DNA of 64,000 nt, from positions 22,395-86,394 of the forward strand of contig NZ_SDKD01000020.1 in the NCBI RefSeq assembly GCF_004521915.1, given 5' to 3'. The notes beneath the pieces are model-generated. The model was not told where the DNA came from and ran no database searches. It saw only the letters and a list, made by a program, of their open reading frames with translations. Source of the DNA: Brevibacillus migulae (GTDB lineage Bacteria > Bacillota > Bacilli > Brevibacillales > Brevibacillaceae). The translations under genes and the position numbers were made by a program. This document shows, one piece after another, positions 45,440-54,553 of the stretch; the first letter of the stretch is position 1; every line of letters starts with the position of its first letter.

Positions 45440-47042
45440 GCTCCGCTTCCCTCCTTCGTGCTGAAGCGTTCTTAGGTATAGCAATGGTAAAAATCGTACC
45501 ACCAAATGAATTGCGTGTATAGGTCACATAACCGTGTAATTGCTCCAACGCTTGACGAACCAGATACAGACCGTAGCCGCGATTTTTTTGCGCTTTGGTA
45601 GAGAAGCCGATTTCAAAAATGCGTTCGGCATGCTCCTCGGGAATGCCCGGTCCAAAATCCTCCACCTCGATCAGCAGATCTTCCCCGATATCGGTCAAAA
45701 ACACATGTACGCGCTTGGCGGATGCCTCCGGCGACAGCACAGCTTCCATCGCATTGTCAATCATGTTCCCGATGATGGTGATCAGATGGTAACGATCAAT
45801 CGATGCGGGCACATCCCGGAAGCTGCTCTGTGGATCAATCTGCAGCTCAACTTTCAGCTCGTTGGCGCGATTGAGCTTGCCCAACAAGAGTCCCCCGAGC
45901 AGCGTATCGGGGATTTCCTTCATGATCAAACGGGTATGGTTAATATGTCCATCGGATTCGTGTGTGATGAATCGGATCGCTTCTTCATAGGATTCCAGCT
46001 GAATCAAGCCCGAAATCAGATGCAGCTTGTTCGAATACTCATGCGTCTGCGCGCGCAAGGCATCTGCATATTCTTTGACCTGGGAAAGCTCCTCCGTCAC
46101 TCTCAGCAGCTCTGTTTTGTCCCGCAAGCTGGCAACCGCCCCCAGCAGCCGATGGTCCTCATCCGTCACCGGCACCCGATTGGCGACCAGCACTTTTCCG
46201 CCGATCAGCAGGTCCTGGTCATATTCGGCCTTTGTTGTTTTCAACACTTCCAGCAGACGAGAGTTGCCAAGAAGTTCATCGACTTCTTTGCCGGTTATAT
46301 CTTTTCGATTGGAAAGCCCCAGCATTTGCAGCGCCGTCTGGTTCGCCATGGTAATGACGCCTTTTTCATTGATGGCAAGGATGCCTTCCCGGATGGACTC
46401 GAGAATCGCTCTCTTTTCCCGATACAATCGGCCAATCTCGGATGGCTCCAGACCAAGGATGGCTTTCTTCCCGTTTCGGGCGATCATGACCGTTCCTCCG
46501 ATCCCCAGGAGCAGCGTAGCAAGAGCGATGAGCAGAATGCGATTGCGGTAAGACTGGATCGTCTGCTGGATGTCCTCGATCAAAAAGCCGACCGAGACCA
46601 CTCCGATCACCTGCCCCTGCTTATCGAAGACCGGGGCCTTCCCACGCAAGGACGGGCCTAATGAACCCACCGCTTCGGAGATGATTGCGTGTCCTTCCAA
46701 GACCGCCTGATCATCTCCCCCCTGCATGTACTCGCCGATTCGTTCGGGGATGGGATGGGAAAAACGGATTCGCTCGCGATTGCCCACCACCACAAATTCC
46801 GCCTGTGTTTCCAGCCGGACTTTCTCCGCAATCGGATCGATGATTTTCCAAGGCTCTTTTGCCGAAAAAGCATCCACGATTTCCGGCATGGCCGCTACTG
46901 TCTTCGCCACATTCAAAGCCCGCAAACCGATGTCCTGCCGCAAAGAAGCCGCCAGCATATGTTCAAAGGATAGGCCAAAGATCAGCATGACCAGCAGCAG
47001 CAGCGAAGCGATCAGCAGCATCAGCTTGGTTTGGAAACGCAA
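45393..47042 (-). CDS. citS: CitS-like sensor histidine kinase
   Basis: 549 aa from TTG 47042 (AGGAG 8 nt upstream); a GTG at 47051 is the alternative. TM1 (about 5-28) and TM2 (about 170-190) enclose a PASC/CitA-type extracellular sensor (about 35-165) with the citrate-binding-type FSHPIPERIG region. A cytoplasmic PAS (about 215-320), a DHp helix with H in RAQTHEYSNKLHLISGL, and HATPase boxes (GNMIDNAMEAV, VEDFGPGIPEE, RGYGLYLVRQ) follow. It overlaps citT by 47 bp. It should sense citrate or a related tricarboxylate. Confidence 0.9.
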   Translation of the reverse strand: MRFQTKLMLLIASLLLLVMLIFGLSFEHMLAASLRQDIGLRALNVAKTVAAMPEIVDAFSAKEPWKIIDPIAEKVRLETQAEFVVVGNRERIRFSHPIPERIGEYMQGGDDQAVLEGHAIISEAVGSLGPSLRGKAPVFDKQGQVIGVVSVGFLIEDIQQTIQSYRNRILLIALATLLLGIGGTVMIARNGKKAILGLEPSEIGRLYREKRAILESIREGILAINEKGVITMANQTALQMLGLSNRKDITGKEVDELLGNSRLLEVLKTTKAEYDQDLLIGGKVLVANRVPVTDEDHRLLGAVASLRDKTELLRVTEELSQVKEYADALRAQTHEYSNKLHLISGLIQLESYEEAIRFITHESDGHINHTRLIMKEIPDTLLGGLLLGKLNRANELKVELQIDPQSSFRDVPASIDRYHLITIIGNMIDNAMEAVLSPEASAKRVHVFLTDIGEDLLIEVEDFGPGIPEEHAERIFEIGFSTKAQKNRGYGLYLVRQALEQLHGYVTYTRNSFGGTIFTIAIPKNASARRREAEHEAHRAGADVPRPDH

Positions 47043-47073
47043 TGGCCCCACTCCTTTTCAATAAATTGAGAAA

Positions 47074-47099
47074 ATAGAGGCCTAATGAAAGGCCCCTAT
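47074..47099 (-). terminator. Terminator/attenuator between citM and citS
   Basis: ATAGAGGCC and GGCCCCTAT pair with one mismatch and are followed by TTTTC on the minus strand. It should reduce read-through from citM into the sensor genes. Confidence 0.6.
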
Positions 47100-47124
47100 C
47101 CCGTTCGAAATCCTGTATTCCATA

Positions 47125-48423
47125 TTAGAGGGAGATGACACCCGTTACAATGGCAATCGCAGTCATCACAATCGTGCTGCCAACCGCCCATTTCAGCGTA
47201 AAGCGTTGATGTTCACCAAAATCGACACCAGCCATCCCGGTGAGCAAATACGTGGACGGAACCAGCGGGCTTAACAAATGGACGGTCTGCCCCAACAAAG
47301 ATGCGCGCCCAATCTCAACAGGATCAATCCCGTAGGCCGCGGCCGTTTCCGCGATAATCGGCAAAATGCCAAAATAGTAAGCGTCATTGGACATGAAGAA
47401 GGTAAACGGCATGCTCGTAATGGCGGTAATGACCGGCAAATGCGGGCCCCACGATTCCGGAATCAGCGCGACCAGCGAGTGTGCCATCGCATCAACCATT
47501 TCCGTACCTGAGAGGATACCCGTAAAAATACCTGCGGCAAACACCATGGATACGACAGCCAGAGCATTTCCCGCATGAGCGGCAACACGTTCTTTTTGCT
47601 CCGCCAGATTCGGGTAGTTCAGCATCAAAGCAACTGCAAACGCTAACATAAAGAGGATCGGAAGCGGCAGCCAACTCATCACCAGACCAACCATCAATAC
47701 AATCGTTAACAGCAGATTCGCCCACAATAATCTCGGACGTTTTGAATCGGCTGCGCCTGTTTCCGTCCCTGCCGCGATCTGCGCGACCACTTCGGAATCA
47801 AGCTGGAGAATGCCGACTCTGGCTCGCTCTCTTTTGCCTAAAATGTAAGCGACCGTGATAACCCACGCAGCCGCGCCAATGATAGCCGGGATCAACGGGG
47901 TGAACAGGTGGGAAACATCCAGATGAAGGGCGGTCATGGCGCGGGCAGTTGGCCCACCCCAAGGAATGATGTTCATCGCTCCGCTCCCCATCATTGCGAT
48001 ACAGGTCAGCACTAACGGACTCATCCCCAAGCGTACATAGAGAGGAAGCATGGCAGAAATCGTAATCATGTACGTAGTCGTTCCATCTCCGTCCAGCGAT
48101 ACCGCCAGTACAAGGATCGCTGTCCCGATGACGATTTTCAACGGGTCTCCTTTAACCGCTTTCAAAATCTTGGAGACCACCGGATCAAACAAGCCTGCAT
48201 CAATCATGATGCCGAAGTACAGGATCGCAAACAGCAGCATGATTCCCGTCGGCGCAATATTTTTCACGCCTTCCAGCATCATTTTGCCCAAATCAGCTCC
48301 AAATCCGCCAATCAACGCAAAAACAACCGGCACCAAAATTAAAGCAATCAGCGCAGAAAGACGCTTCGTCATAATCAAAAACATAAAGACGGCAACCATG
48401 ATAAAACCGAGTACAGATAACAT
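47125..48423 (-). CDS. citM: CitMHS-family citrate transporter
   Basis: 432 aa with about 11-12 membrane helices; length and sequence style fit the CitMHS family (CitM/CitH). The DGDGTTTYMITISAMLPLYVRLGMSP and GGPTARAMTALHLD segments are family hallmarks. These transporters import citrate complexed with Mg2+ or Ca2+. It lies upstream of a CitS/CitT-type system in the same orientation, as the regulated transporter, and has a cre-like site just ahead of its start. Confidence 0.9.
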   Translation of the reverse strand: MLSVLGFIMVAVFMFLIMTKRLSALIALILVPVVFALIGGFGADLGKMMLEGVKNIAPTGIMLLFAILYFGIMIDAGLFDPVVSKILKAVKGDPLKIVIGTAILVLAVSLDGDGTTTYMITISAMLPLYVRLGMSPLVLTCIAMMGSGAMNIIPWGGPTARAMTALHLDVSHLFTPLIPAIIGAAAWVITVAYILGKRERARVGILQLDSEVVAQIAAGTETGAADSKRPRLLWANLLLTIVLMVGLVMSWLPLPILFMLAFAVALMLNYPNLAEQKERVAAHAGNALAVVSMVFAAGIFTGILSGTEMVDAMAHSLVALIPESWGPHLPVITAITSMPFTFFMSNDAYYFGILPIIAETAAAYGIDPVEIGRASLLGQTVHLLSPLVPSTYLLTGMAGVDFGEHQRFTLKWAVGSTIVMTAIAIVTGVISL

Positions 48424-48445
48424 TGTGTCTCCCCCAGTTCCAGAA

Positions 48446-48459
48446 AGAATGCGCTTTCA
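48446..48459. promoter_or_regulatory. cre-like site upstream of citM
   Basis: Read on the minus strand, TGAAAGCGCATTCT fits the cre core with one mismatch at the last base. It lies 23 bp before the citM start. Carbon catabolite control of citM is known in B. subtilis. Confidence 0.5.
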
Positions 48460-48677
48460 AAAGTGTTTTCATTATAACAACGTTGAAAATCGAAGAAAAT
48501 AAAACGGAAATAAAGGAGACTAAGCGAATTGACATCATTTTGTTCATTCTGTTTACAGGCTTTTACGGATCAAGCAGCGATATAGATCCCGCCTTTTTCC
48601 GCGGATAAATCATTTGAAAGAACCCACCCTATGTAGTGGAAACACCAATCCCATTACAAAGGCAGGCGGCGATTTCG

Positions 48678-49313
48678 ATGGCAACTGTTCTGTATATTAC
48701 TGCACATCCGCATGACCACACCCAATCGTACAGCATGGCTGTCGGGAAAGCCTTCATTGATGCTTATCGAGAGGCCAATCCCGGCGATGAAGTGATTACC
48801 CTCGACCTGTACAAAGAGAACATCCCGCATATTGACGCCGATGTGTTCAGCGGCTGGGGCAAGCTCCGTTCCGGCAGTACCTTTGATCAGCTGTCCGAAA
48901 AAGAAAAGGAAAAAGTGGGCATTCTCTCCGGCTTGACCGATCAATTCGTGGCGGCAGACAAGTACGTCTTTGTCACACCGATGTGGAACTTCTCCTTCCC
49001 ACCGGTGATGAAAGCCTACATCGATTCGATCTGTACAGCCGGCAAAACATTCAAATATACCGCGGAAGGCCCGGTCGGACTGTTGACCAATAAAAAGGCG
49101 CTGCACATCCAAGCCCGCGGCGGCATTTATTCCGAAGGCCCTGCGGCAGCAATGGAAATGGGGCACCGCTACCTAGGCATCATCATGCAGTTTTTTGGGG
49201 TGCCTTCCTTTGAAGGGCTGTTTGTCGAAGGACATAACCAGTTCCCTGATCGTGCCGAAGCCATCAAGGAAGAAGCGATTGGACGAGCAAAGGAGCTTGC
49301 GAAAAAGTTTTAA
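48678..49313 (+). CDS. azoR: FMN-dependent NADH-azoreductase
   Basis: 211 aa from ATG 48678 ([19 protein letters not shown]); an earlier in-frame ATG at 48636 lacks a good RBS. The flavodoxin-like fold shows in the phosphate loop [25 protein letters not shown] (FMN contact) and [16 protein letters not shown]. These enzymes reduce quinones and azo compounds with NADH, probably in thiol or quinone stress. It is a single gene, with a shared convergent terminator after it. Confidence 0.9.
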   Translation: MATVLYITAHPHDHTQSYSMAVGKAFIDAYREANPGDEVITLDLYKENIPHIDADVFSGWGKLRSGSTFDQLSEKEKEKVGILSGLTDQFVAADKYVFVTPMWNFSFPPVMKAYIDSICTAGKTFKYTAEGPVGLLTNKKALHIQARGGIYSEGPAAAMEMGHRYLGIIMQFFGVPSFEGLFVEGHNQFPDRAEAIKEEAIGRAKELAKKF

Positions 49314-49329
49314 CCTCTCCGCGATCAAT

Positions 49330-49373
49330 AAAAAGAGGCTCCTGTGCGAATGTATCGCCAGAAGCCTCTTTTT
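49330..49373. terminator. Bidirectional terminator between azoR and the alpha/beta hydrolase gene
   Basis: AAAAAGAGGCT and AGCCTCTTTTT are perfect 11-bp arms with an A run on one side and a T run on the other, between two convergent genes. Confidence 0.88.
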
Positions 49374-49376
49374 GTA

Positions 49377-50264
49377 TCATCTTGTTTTGAAAAAGTGCAA
49401 CACACGTTCATTCACATATGCCGGCTGCTCCATGGACAAGACATGTCCCGCCTTCTCCACAATCTCCACCTCAGCGTGTGGCAAATGGCGAAGAGCACGC
49501 ATCTTTGCTTCCTCGGGATCATACATGACCTCATACTCGCCAAACAGCACAAGAAGCGGCTGCTTAATCTGCTGCAATTCTTCATCCGTGCATACGTATG
49601 GCCAGACCCGCGTTCTTTCTTTTATTGAAGCCAAAGCATCCTGCCGCTTAATGCCCGCCCGAAACAGTTGATCAAAAGACGCCGGCACTTCATACCTGTC
49701 CCCAAACAACCAGCGCTGGAAATAGTCAGGACCATTCGGATCGGTAGCAAGGCCAAAGGCGTATTTATAAAAGGATTGACGAAAAGAGACAAACGTCTCT
49801 GCAGGACTCATGATCACAGCCTTTTCCACATACGCGGGCGCATAGATCGCCAGGTTGACGATCAGCTGCCCCCCGTAGGAAAGACCGACCATTTTTGCCT
49901 GCTTCAGCCCCAGCCCATCGAGCACCTCTTGCAGCCAAACCGCATACTCTTCCCGATTTTGCGGCAGCTTCTCCAGCATGCTGAAATTTTTATCATCAAT
50001 GATATCAATCGCGTAGATCCGATATTGACTGGAAAATGCCGCAATATTGGGAAACCACATCGCTGAACTGTACATGGCGCCGTGGATGAGCAGTATAGGC
50101 TCCGCTTGCTCGGGACCGCTTATCAGTACATGCGTCTGTCCAAAGCTTGTAGGGATGTAACGGGACTCATAAGGGACCCGCCACTGAGCGAGGCTTGCTT
50201 CATACGCATTGCGATAGTTTTGGTGTATGTCTAAAGTTGGGGAGTAGGTCAATGATGAATTCAT
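49377..50264 (-). CDS. Alpha/beta hydrolase
   Basis: 295 aa covering a complete alpha/beta-hydrolase fold. The oxyanion-hole segment is LLIHGAMYSS, the nucleophile elbow is GLSYGG (Ser near residue 133), the acid is probably D of MYDPEEA, and the His is in KAGHVLSMEQP near the end. Substrates of such proteins vary (esters, lactones, peptides) and cannot be told here. It is monocistronic, with terminators on both sides. Confidence 0.87.
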   Translation of the reverse strand: MNSSLTYSPTLDIHQNYRNAYEASLAQWRVPYESRYIPTSFGQTHVLISGPEQAEPILLIHGAMYSSAMWFPNIAAFSSQYRIYAIDIIDDKNFSMLEKLPQNREEYAVWLQEVLDGLGLKQAKMVGLSYGGQLIVNLAIYAPAYVEKAVIMSPAETFVSFRQSFYKYAFGLATDPNGPDYFQRWLFGDRYEVPASFDQLFRAGIKRQDALASIKERTRVWPYVCTDEELQQIKQPLLVLFGEYEVMYDPEEAKMRALRHLPHAEVEIVEKAGHVLSMEQPAYVNERVLHFFKTR

Positions 50265-50430
50265 CTCAATACCCTCCTTGCCATTTTATGAACAGATTTA
50301 CAAATAAATATAATACAGATATCGAAAACTGTAAATATACCCATATAATCAAGGGATTTTTATTATAAAACAGGTTCATTAAAATTTATATAACAGTATT
50401 TTTATCTTTTGTTAAGTTTCCATAAACATG

Positions 50431-50467
50431 AAAAAGGAGACAACCTGCAGCAGGTTATCCCCCTTTT
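50431..50467 (-). terminator. Terminator of kdgK
   Basis: AACCTG-CAG-CAGGTT is the core stem, extended by AAAAGG/CCTTTT-type pairing. It lies 27 bp past the kdgK stop on the minus strand. The rest of the 229-bp gap holds AT-rich promoter-like DNA for the hydrolase gene. Confidence 0.7.
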
Positions 50468-50493
50468 CTATATGGGCACTGAAAAGCCGCTTA

Positions 50494-51438
50494 TTATGCT
50501 GTTTTGCTCGCCATGAACGCTTCCAATCCCTCCCGCTTGGGCAGGCCGTCATTGTCCCCCGGGGCCATTACCGCGAGCGCCCCAATGGCTGTCCCACGCT
50601 TGACTGCCTCCTGCAGAGTCAATCCTTCCAACAGCCCGCTTACCACTCCGACAGCAAAGCCATCGCCAGCCCCTACGGTATCGACGACCCGTTCCACACG
50701 GAAACCTTCCGTATAAAAACACTGTTCGCCTGAGCTTGTGTACGCTCCCTTTGCCCCTAGCTTGATGACGACCGTATCGACCCCGGCAGCATGATAGAAA
50801 TCGGCAATATCCTGTTCATCCTCTTTGCCGGTGAGCAGCCTTCCTTCCTCAATGCCCGGGAGAACGATATCAGCCCGACGCGCCAAATCGTTTATCACCT
50901 GCACCATCTCGTGCTTGTCTGGCCACAAACCCGGCCGCAAATTGGGATCATACGAGATCTGCACGCCTCTTCTCCGCGCCTGCGCCATCAATTCGTACAC
51001 CATCTCCCGACAACCGACGGACAAGGCCGGAGGTATTCCGGTCAGATGAATATGATCGATTCCTTCCCAACTCACATTGGCGATCGTGTGCAGACCCATA
51101 TGCGAAGCTGCGGAATTTTTGCGGGCGGAGAACACCACAGGATCCCCGCTCGTGACTTTCTGCTTCCACATCATTCCGGTCAAACATCGCGGTTCATAGG
51201 TGACGTACGTGGTATCAATCGCATTTTGCTCGAAAAATCTGGCGATATACTTCCCAAATGGATCCGTGCCCAGCTGGGTGATGTATTGGACGTCATGCCC
51301 CAAGCGCGACATGCCGATGGAAAAATTGACTTCAGCTCCCGCCACATAGCGGGTAAAGCGCTCCGCATCTTCCAATGCTCCTTCTTGTTCCGCCACAAAA
51401 AGAGCCATCGGTTCGCCTACCGTAATGATCTTACTCAT
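50494..51438 (-). CDS. kdgK: 2-keto-3-deoxygluconate kinase (PfkB family)
   Basis: 314 aa, a PfkB/ribokinase-fold sugar kinase. The N-terminal signature is GAEVNFSIGMSRLG and the C-terminal ATP/catalytic motif is DTVGAGDGFAVGVVSGLL with the catalytic Asp. YDPNLRPGLW is typical of KdgK. It phosphorylates 2-keto-3-deoxygluconate to KDPG, the substrate of the aldolase encoded nearby. It follows the permease gene by 41 bp. Confidence 0.9.
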   Translation of the reverse strand: MSKIITVGEPMALFVAEQEGALEDAERFTRYVAGAEVNFSIGMSRLGHDVQYITQLGTDPFGKYIARFFEQNAIDTTYVTYEPRCLTGMMWKQKVTSGDPVVFSARKNSAASHMGLHTIANVSWEGIDHIHLTGIPPALSVGCREMVYELMAQARRRGVQISYDPNLRPGLWPDKHEMVQVINDLARRADIVLPGIEEGRLLTGKEDEQDIADFYHAAGVDTVVIKLGAKGAYTSSGEQCFYTEGFRVERVVDTVGAGDGFAVGVVSGLLEGLTLQEAVKRGTAIGALAVMAPGDNDGLPKREGLEAFMASKTA

Positions 51439-51479
51439 AGGAACCTCCTTTTGTGTGATGAAAACCTATTCTTCGTTCC

Positions 51480-52472
51480 TTACACAGCCGCTTTTCTATC
51501 GTCCTGGACAAAATGTCCATTGCCTTTCTTTTGCATGTACTTTGCATAATAAGCGGTCAAGATTGGCACTAAAATAGAAGTGACAATCACGCATGCCGCT
51601 ACCAACGCCGTAGCCGCTTCTGCCGCCGGAAGAAACTCAGGCTTCATATTCGCGATAATCATCGGATTGGCCACAGCTGCACCCGCTGTACTGGACGCGG
51701 CAAGTCCTGCAGTGCCATTTCCGCCGCCAATGTATTTGTCAGCCAGCATTAACGGAATGCCCGTCACGACGATCACGGCCAAGCCCAGCAAAATTCCCAG
51801 CAGACCCGTTTTCGCGATCACGGTCAGATCGATGGAATTCCCCAAAGCAAAGCCAAAGAACGGAATCATCGTATGTGTGGCTTTGCTGAAAAAGTCACGG
51901 AAATCCTTATCCAGGTTGCCTAAAATAAACCCGATCAGGAAGGGCAAGACCGCGCCCACAAAAGCTTGCGGTTCAAAAGCGGCCAATCCGGTCGTGCCCA
52001 GGATCACCATGGTTACCAGCGGTCCCGATTCGAGGGACATCAGTACAAATGCGCCCGCTTCTTCTTTCGTGCCGTACTGCTGCATGATCGAGGCATACAG
52101 ACCGCCATTCGTCATATCCATCGCCGCGATCAGGGCAAGAACCGATAATCCGGCGAAGAAGCCTGTCTGGATGCCGCCCTCCGGGATGAAGGCAGCCGCC
52201 ACGATCGCAACTCCCCATGCCACTGCAATCTTGGTGACCACCAGCGTGCCCGATTTTCGCAAAATCGTACCCGTCGCTTTGATATTGATGCCAGCTCCCA
52301 TACAGAAAAACCATACGGCCAAAATCGGCACAGTACCCGTCATCAATCCATTGGTAAAGGAACCGAAATATTTGCCGGCATCAGGAAACAATGTATGAAT
52401 TAGCGCCCCCAGAAACAGCGGCACCAGCATCAGTCCACCTGGAATCCGTTCCATCGTCTTCATAATCTTCAT
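51480..52472 (-). CDS. kdgT: 2-keto-3-deoxygluconate permease
   Basis: About 330 aa from the ATG at 52472 ([22 protein letters not shown]); a start at 52592 would add an unlikely polar N-terminus. It has 10 or so membrane helices, and the KdgT family signatures [23 protein letters not shown] and [21 protein letters not shown] are clear. It imports ketodeoxygluconate, a breakdown product of pectin or other uronate polymers, by proton symport. A cre-like site lies about 87 bp upstream. Confidence 0.9.
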   Translation of the reverse strand: MKIMKTMERIPGGLMLVPLFLGALIHTLFPDAGKYFGSFTNGLMTGTVPILAVWFFCMGAGINIKATGTILRKSGTLVVTKIAVAWGVAIVAAAFIPEGGIQTGFFAGLSVLALIAAMDMTNGGLYASIMQQYGTKEEAGAFVLMSLESGPLVTMVILGTTGLAAFEPQAFVGAVLPFLIGFILGNLDKDFRDFFSKATHTMIPFFGFALGNSIDLTVIAKTGLLGILLGLAVIVVTGIPLMLADKYIGGGNGTAGLAASSTAGAAVANPMIIANMKPEFLPAAEAATALVAACVIVTSILVPILTAYYAKYMQKKGNGHFVQDDRKAAV

Positions 52473-52558
52473 GTCTATACACCCTGCCTCTCCAATTGGT
52501 CTGTGTGAACGTGAACTCGGGAAAGAATAATCGATATTTCTCTCTATCCAACGCGCTG

Positions 52559-52572
52559 CGTAAGCGCTTTCT
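52559..52572. promoter_or_regulatory. cre-like site upstream of kdgT
   Basis: Read on the minus strand, AGAAAGCGCTTACG keeps the AAAGCGCTT core of cre with changes at the two outer bases. It lies about 87 bp before the kdgT ATG. The 385-bp stretch from kdgT to the kdgA stop holds no other gene that I can see; a weak AAAGGC/GCCTTT hairpin occurs at 52840-52858. Confidence 0.45.
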
Positions 52573-52857
52573 ATTTTGATACTAGACGGCAAAGGCCTCT
52601 CTCATCCCTTGCTGCTTTCCCGTGGAAACCTGGCCTGTCATTGAAAATCGACACTTTTTCCTTTAAAATTTAGTAGGTCAGATATAAGATCTGGCGCTGA
52701 ACGTTTTTCCGCTCCTGCCATGCCAAACGGATCTGGCAACGATGCAGCTGCAGGATCTGTCCATCTTGCAGTGCTTGCCAATATCTGCTTTGTGACTGTC
52801 ATCTGCGTGGATAGGAGCGGTCAACTGTCTCCCGCTTTGAAAGGCGAATGAAGCCTT

Positions 52858-53511
52858 TTAGCGGATTCCTCTGGCTTCCTTGACTTTTTCCACATACTCA
52901 CTGGCTAGACTGACAATCTTGCTGTAGTCTTGATCCTTTTTCGCCGCCGTCACCAAATTCCCGCCGACCCCCACCGCCATGCAACCGTTATTCAACCATT
53001 CATGGATATTGTCCAGACTTACCCCGCCCGTAGGCATGATGTTCACCTGTGGCAGCGGAGCCTTGACGGCTTTGACAAAATCGGGACCGACCGAGCTTCC
53101 CGGGAACAACTTGATTACGTCCACACCATACATCAGCGCTTCTTTGATCTCGCCGATGGTCAGGCATCCAGGCATAAACGGAATCGTGTAGAGATTGCAC
53201 AGCTTGGCGACTTGCTGATCGAACGCCGGGCTCACAACGAACGCAGCCCCTGCCAATATCGCGATTCTCGCTGTGATCTCGTCCAATACGGTCCCTGCCC
53301 CGATCACGACATCGCTTTGGCCCTTGTATTCAGCCACTAGCTGCTTGATCACCGCATCCGCATCTGGCGTCGTAAACGTTACTTCAATAATTTTGATCCC
53401 GCCGCTGATACACGCTCGCGAAATCAGTACGGCTTCCTCAGGAGAATCAGCCCGCACCACAGCGACTATTCCCGTCTCTTGGATCTGCAGCAGCGTCCGC
53501 CATTTGATCAT
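52858..53511 (-). CDS. kdgA: KDPG/KHG aldolase
   Basis: 217 aa from ATG 53511 (AAGGA upstream). The (beta/alpha)8 aldolase shows the family marks GIVAVVRADSPEEA, EVTFTTPDA (catalytic Glu), GAGTVLDEITA, and FMPGCLTIGE; the Schiff-base lysine is in DVIKLFPGSSVG. It splits 2-keto-3-deoxy-6-phosphogluconate into pyruvate and glyceraldehyde-3-phosphate. A cre-like sequence overlaps its start. It is 25 bp downstream of kduI. Confidence 0.92.
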   Translation of the reverse strand: MIKWRTLLQIQETGIVAVVRADSPEEAVLISRACISGGIKIIEVTFTTPDADAVIKQLVAEYKGQSDVVIGAGTVLDEITARIAILAGAAFVVSPAFDQQVAKLCNLYTIPFMPGCLTIGEIKEALMYGVDVIKLFPGSSVGPDFVKAVKAPLPQVNIMPTGGVSLDNIHEWLNNGCMAVGVGGNLVTAAKKDQDYSKIVSLASEYVEKVKEARGIR

Positions 53512-53521
53512 AGCGCTTTCA
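53508..53521. promoter_or_regulatory. cre-like sequence over the kdgA start
   Basis: Read on the minus strand, TGAAAGCGCTATGA has the full TGAAAGCGCT half and one mismatch in the second half. It overlaps the kdgA ribosome binding region, so it could act as a roadblock site within the kduI-kdgA transcript. Confidence 0.4.
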
Positions 53522-53536
53522 TTCCTTTGCAAGAGG

Positions 53537-54370
53537 TTACCTCAATTGATCCATGGTCACCTGATCCATGTCCGTGTAGGTTTTGTTTTCGCCGGCCATC
53601 GCCCAGATAAACGTATAGTTGCTGGTGGCGCAACCGCAGTGGATGGACCATGGCGGGGAAATCACAGCTTGTTCATTTTTCATGACAATGTGCCTGGTTT
53701 CATGCGGCTCGCCCATGAAGTGGAACATTCTCGCGTTTTCGTCCAGATCAATATACAGGTACACTTCCATCCGGCGGTCATGCGTATGGGTCGGCATGGA
53801 GTTCCATACGCTGCCTGTTTGCAATTGGGTCATCCCCATCACGACTTGGCAGCTTTGAATGCCGTCTTGATGAATCATTCTTCGGATTACTCTGTCATTT
53901 GCACTTTCGAGTGAACCCAAGCGGTTGCCTTCGATCTCTTTAAAAGCTACGTGCTGAGTGGGGTATTCCTTATGAGCAGGAGCGGAGAACAGATAAAATT
54001 TGGCCGGAGTTTCTGGATTGTCGCTGGTGAAAAGGAGCTCTTTTTTGCCGAGTCCTACATACAGGCAGTCCTTGTTTTCCATCGTAAACGACTCGCCATC
54101 AACGGTAATCTTGCCACTGCCGCCTACGTTGAAAATGCCCACTTCTCTGCGCTGCAGGAAATAATCCGCCTTGATTTCGTCATAGCCCGGCAGAGAAACA
54201 GTCTCTCCCACCGGCGTGATCCCGCCCATGATGGTCCGGTCTTCCATGGAATAGACCAGCTTGATTTCTCCTGGGACGAATAACTCTTCGATTAGATAGT
54301 GCTTGCGAATTTCTTCCGTCGTAAACGTTTTTGCGTGATCAGGATGCGTCGAGTATCTGATCTCCATCAT
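53537..54370 (-). CDS. kduI: 5-dehydro-4-deoxy-D-glucuronate isomerase
   Basis: About 277 aa from the ATG at 54370 (GGGAG upstream); the ATG three bases later gives the family-typical MEIRYSTHP. Double-stranded beta-helix (cupin-like) enzyme with the metal-binding set in PTHTHDRRMEVYLYIDLDE (two His and one Glu) and a further His in HCGCA-type context. It converts 5-keto-4-deoxyuronate into 3-deoxy-D-glycero-2,5-hexodiulosonate. The next enzyme, KduD, is not in this window. First gene of the uronate group. Confidence 0.92.
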   Translation of the reverse strand: MMEIRYSTHPDHAKTFTTEEIRKHYLIEELFVPGEIKLVYSMEDRTIMGGITPVGETVSLPGYDEIKADYFLQRREVGIFNVGGSGKITVDGESFTMENKDCLYVGLGKKELLFTSDNPETPAKFYLFSAPAHKEYPTQHVAFKEIEGNRLGSLESANDRVIRRMIHQDGIQSCQVVMGMTQLQTGSVWNSMPTHTHDRRMEVYLYIDLDENARMFHFMGEPHETRHIVMKNEQAVISPPWSIHCGCATSNYTFIWAMAGENKTYTDMDQVTMDQLR

Positions 54371-54422
54371 TTCATCTCCCATCGTTCATCAGTATATGAG
54401 GTTTCCTTTACCTTTGTTCCGC

Positions 54423-54463
54423 ATTGTGGTACATCGTTCCACAATTAAATGATAACGCATTCA
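54423..54463. promoter_or_regulatory. Palindromic operator and cre-like site upstream of kduI
   Basis: ATTGTGGTAC and GTTCCACAAT (54423-54445, spacer ATC) form a 23-bp inverted repeat with one mismatch, like targets of IclR-family (KdgR-type) repressors. TGATAACGCATTCA (54450-54463) fits cre with one mismatch. Both lie 50-95 bp before kduI. No regulator gene for it is in the window. Confidence 0.6.
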
Positions 54464-54509
54464 TAGCAAATAGTAAATACATGGATTTATGTGTAACAAC
54501 ATGAAAATC

Positions 54510-54544
54510 AAAAAAGCACAGGGCTGCTTCCCCCGTGCTTTTTT
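54510..54544 (-). terminator. Terminator of copA
   Basis: AAAAAAGCAC-A-GGG and CCC-C-GTGCTTTTTT pair around CTGCTTC, 10 bp past the copA stop on the minus strand. Confidence 0.85.
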
Positions 54545-54553
54545 GAGGCTATC

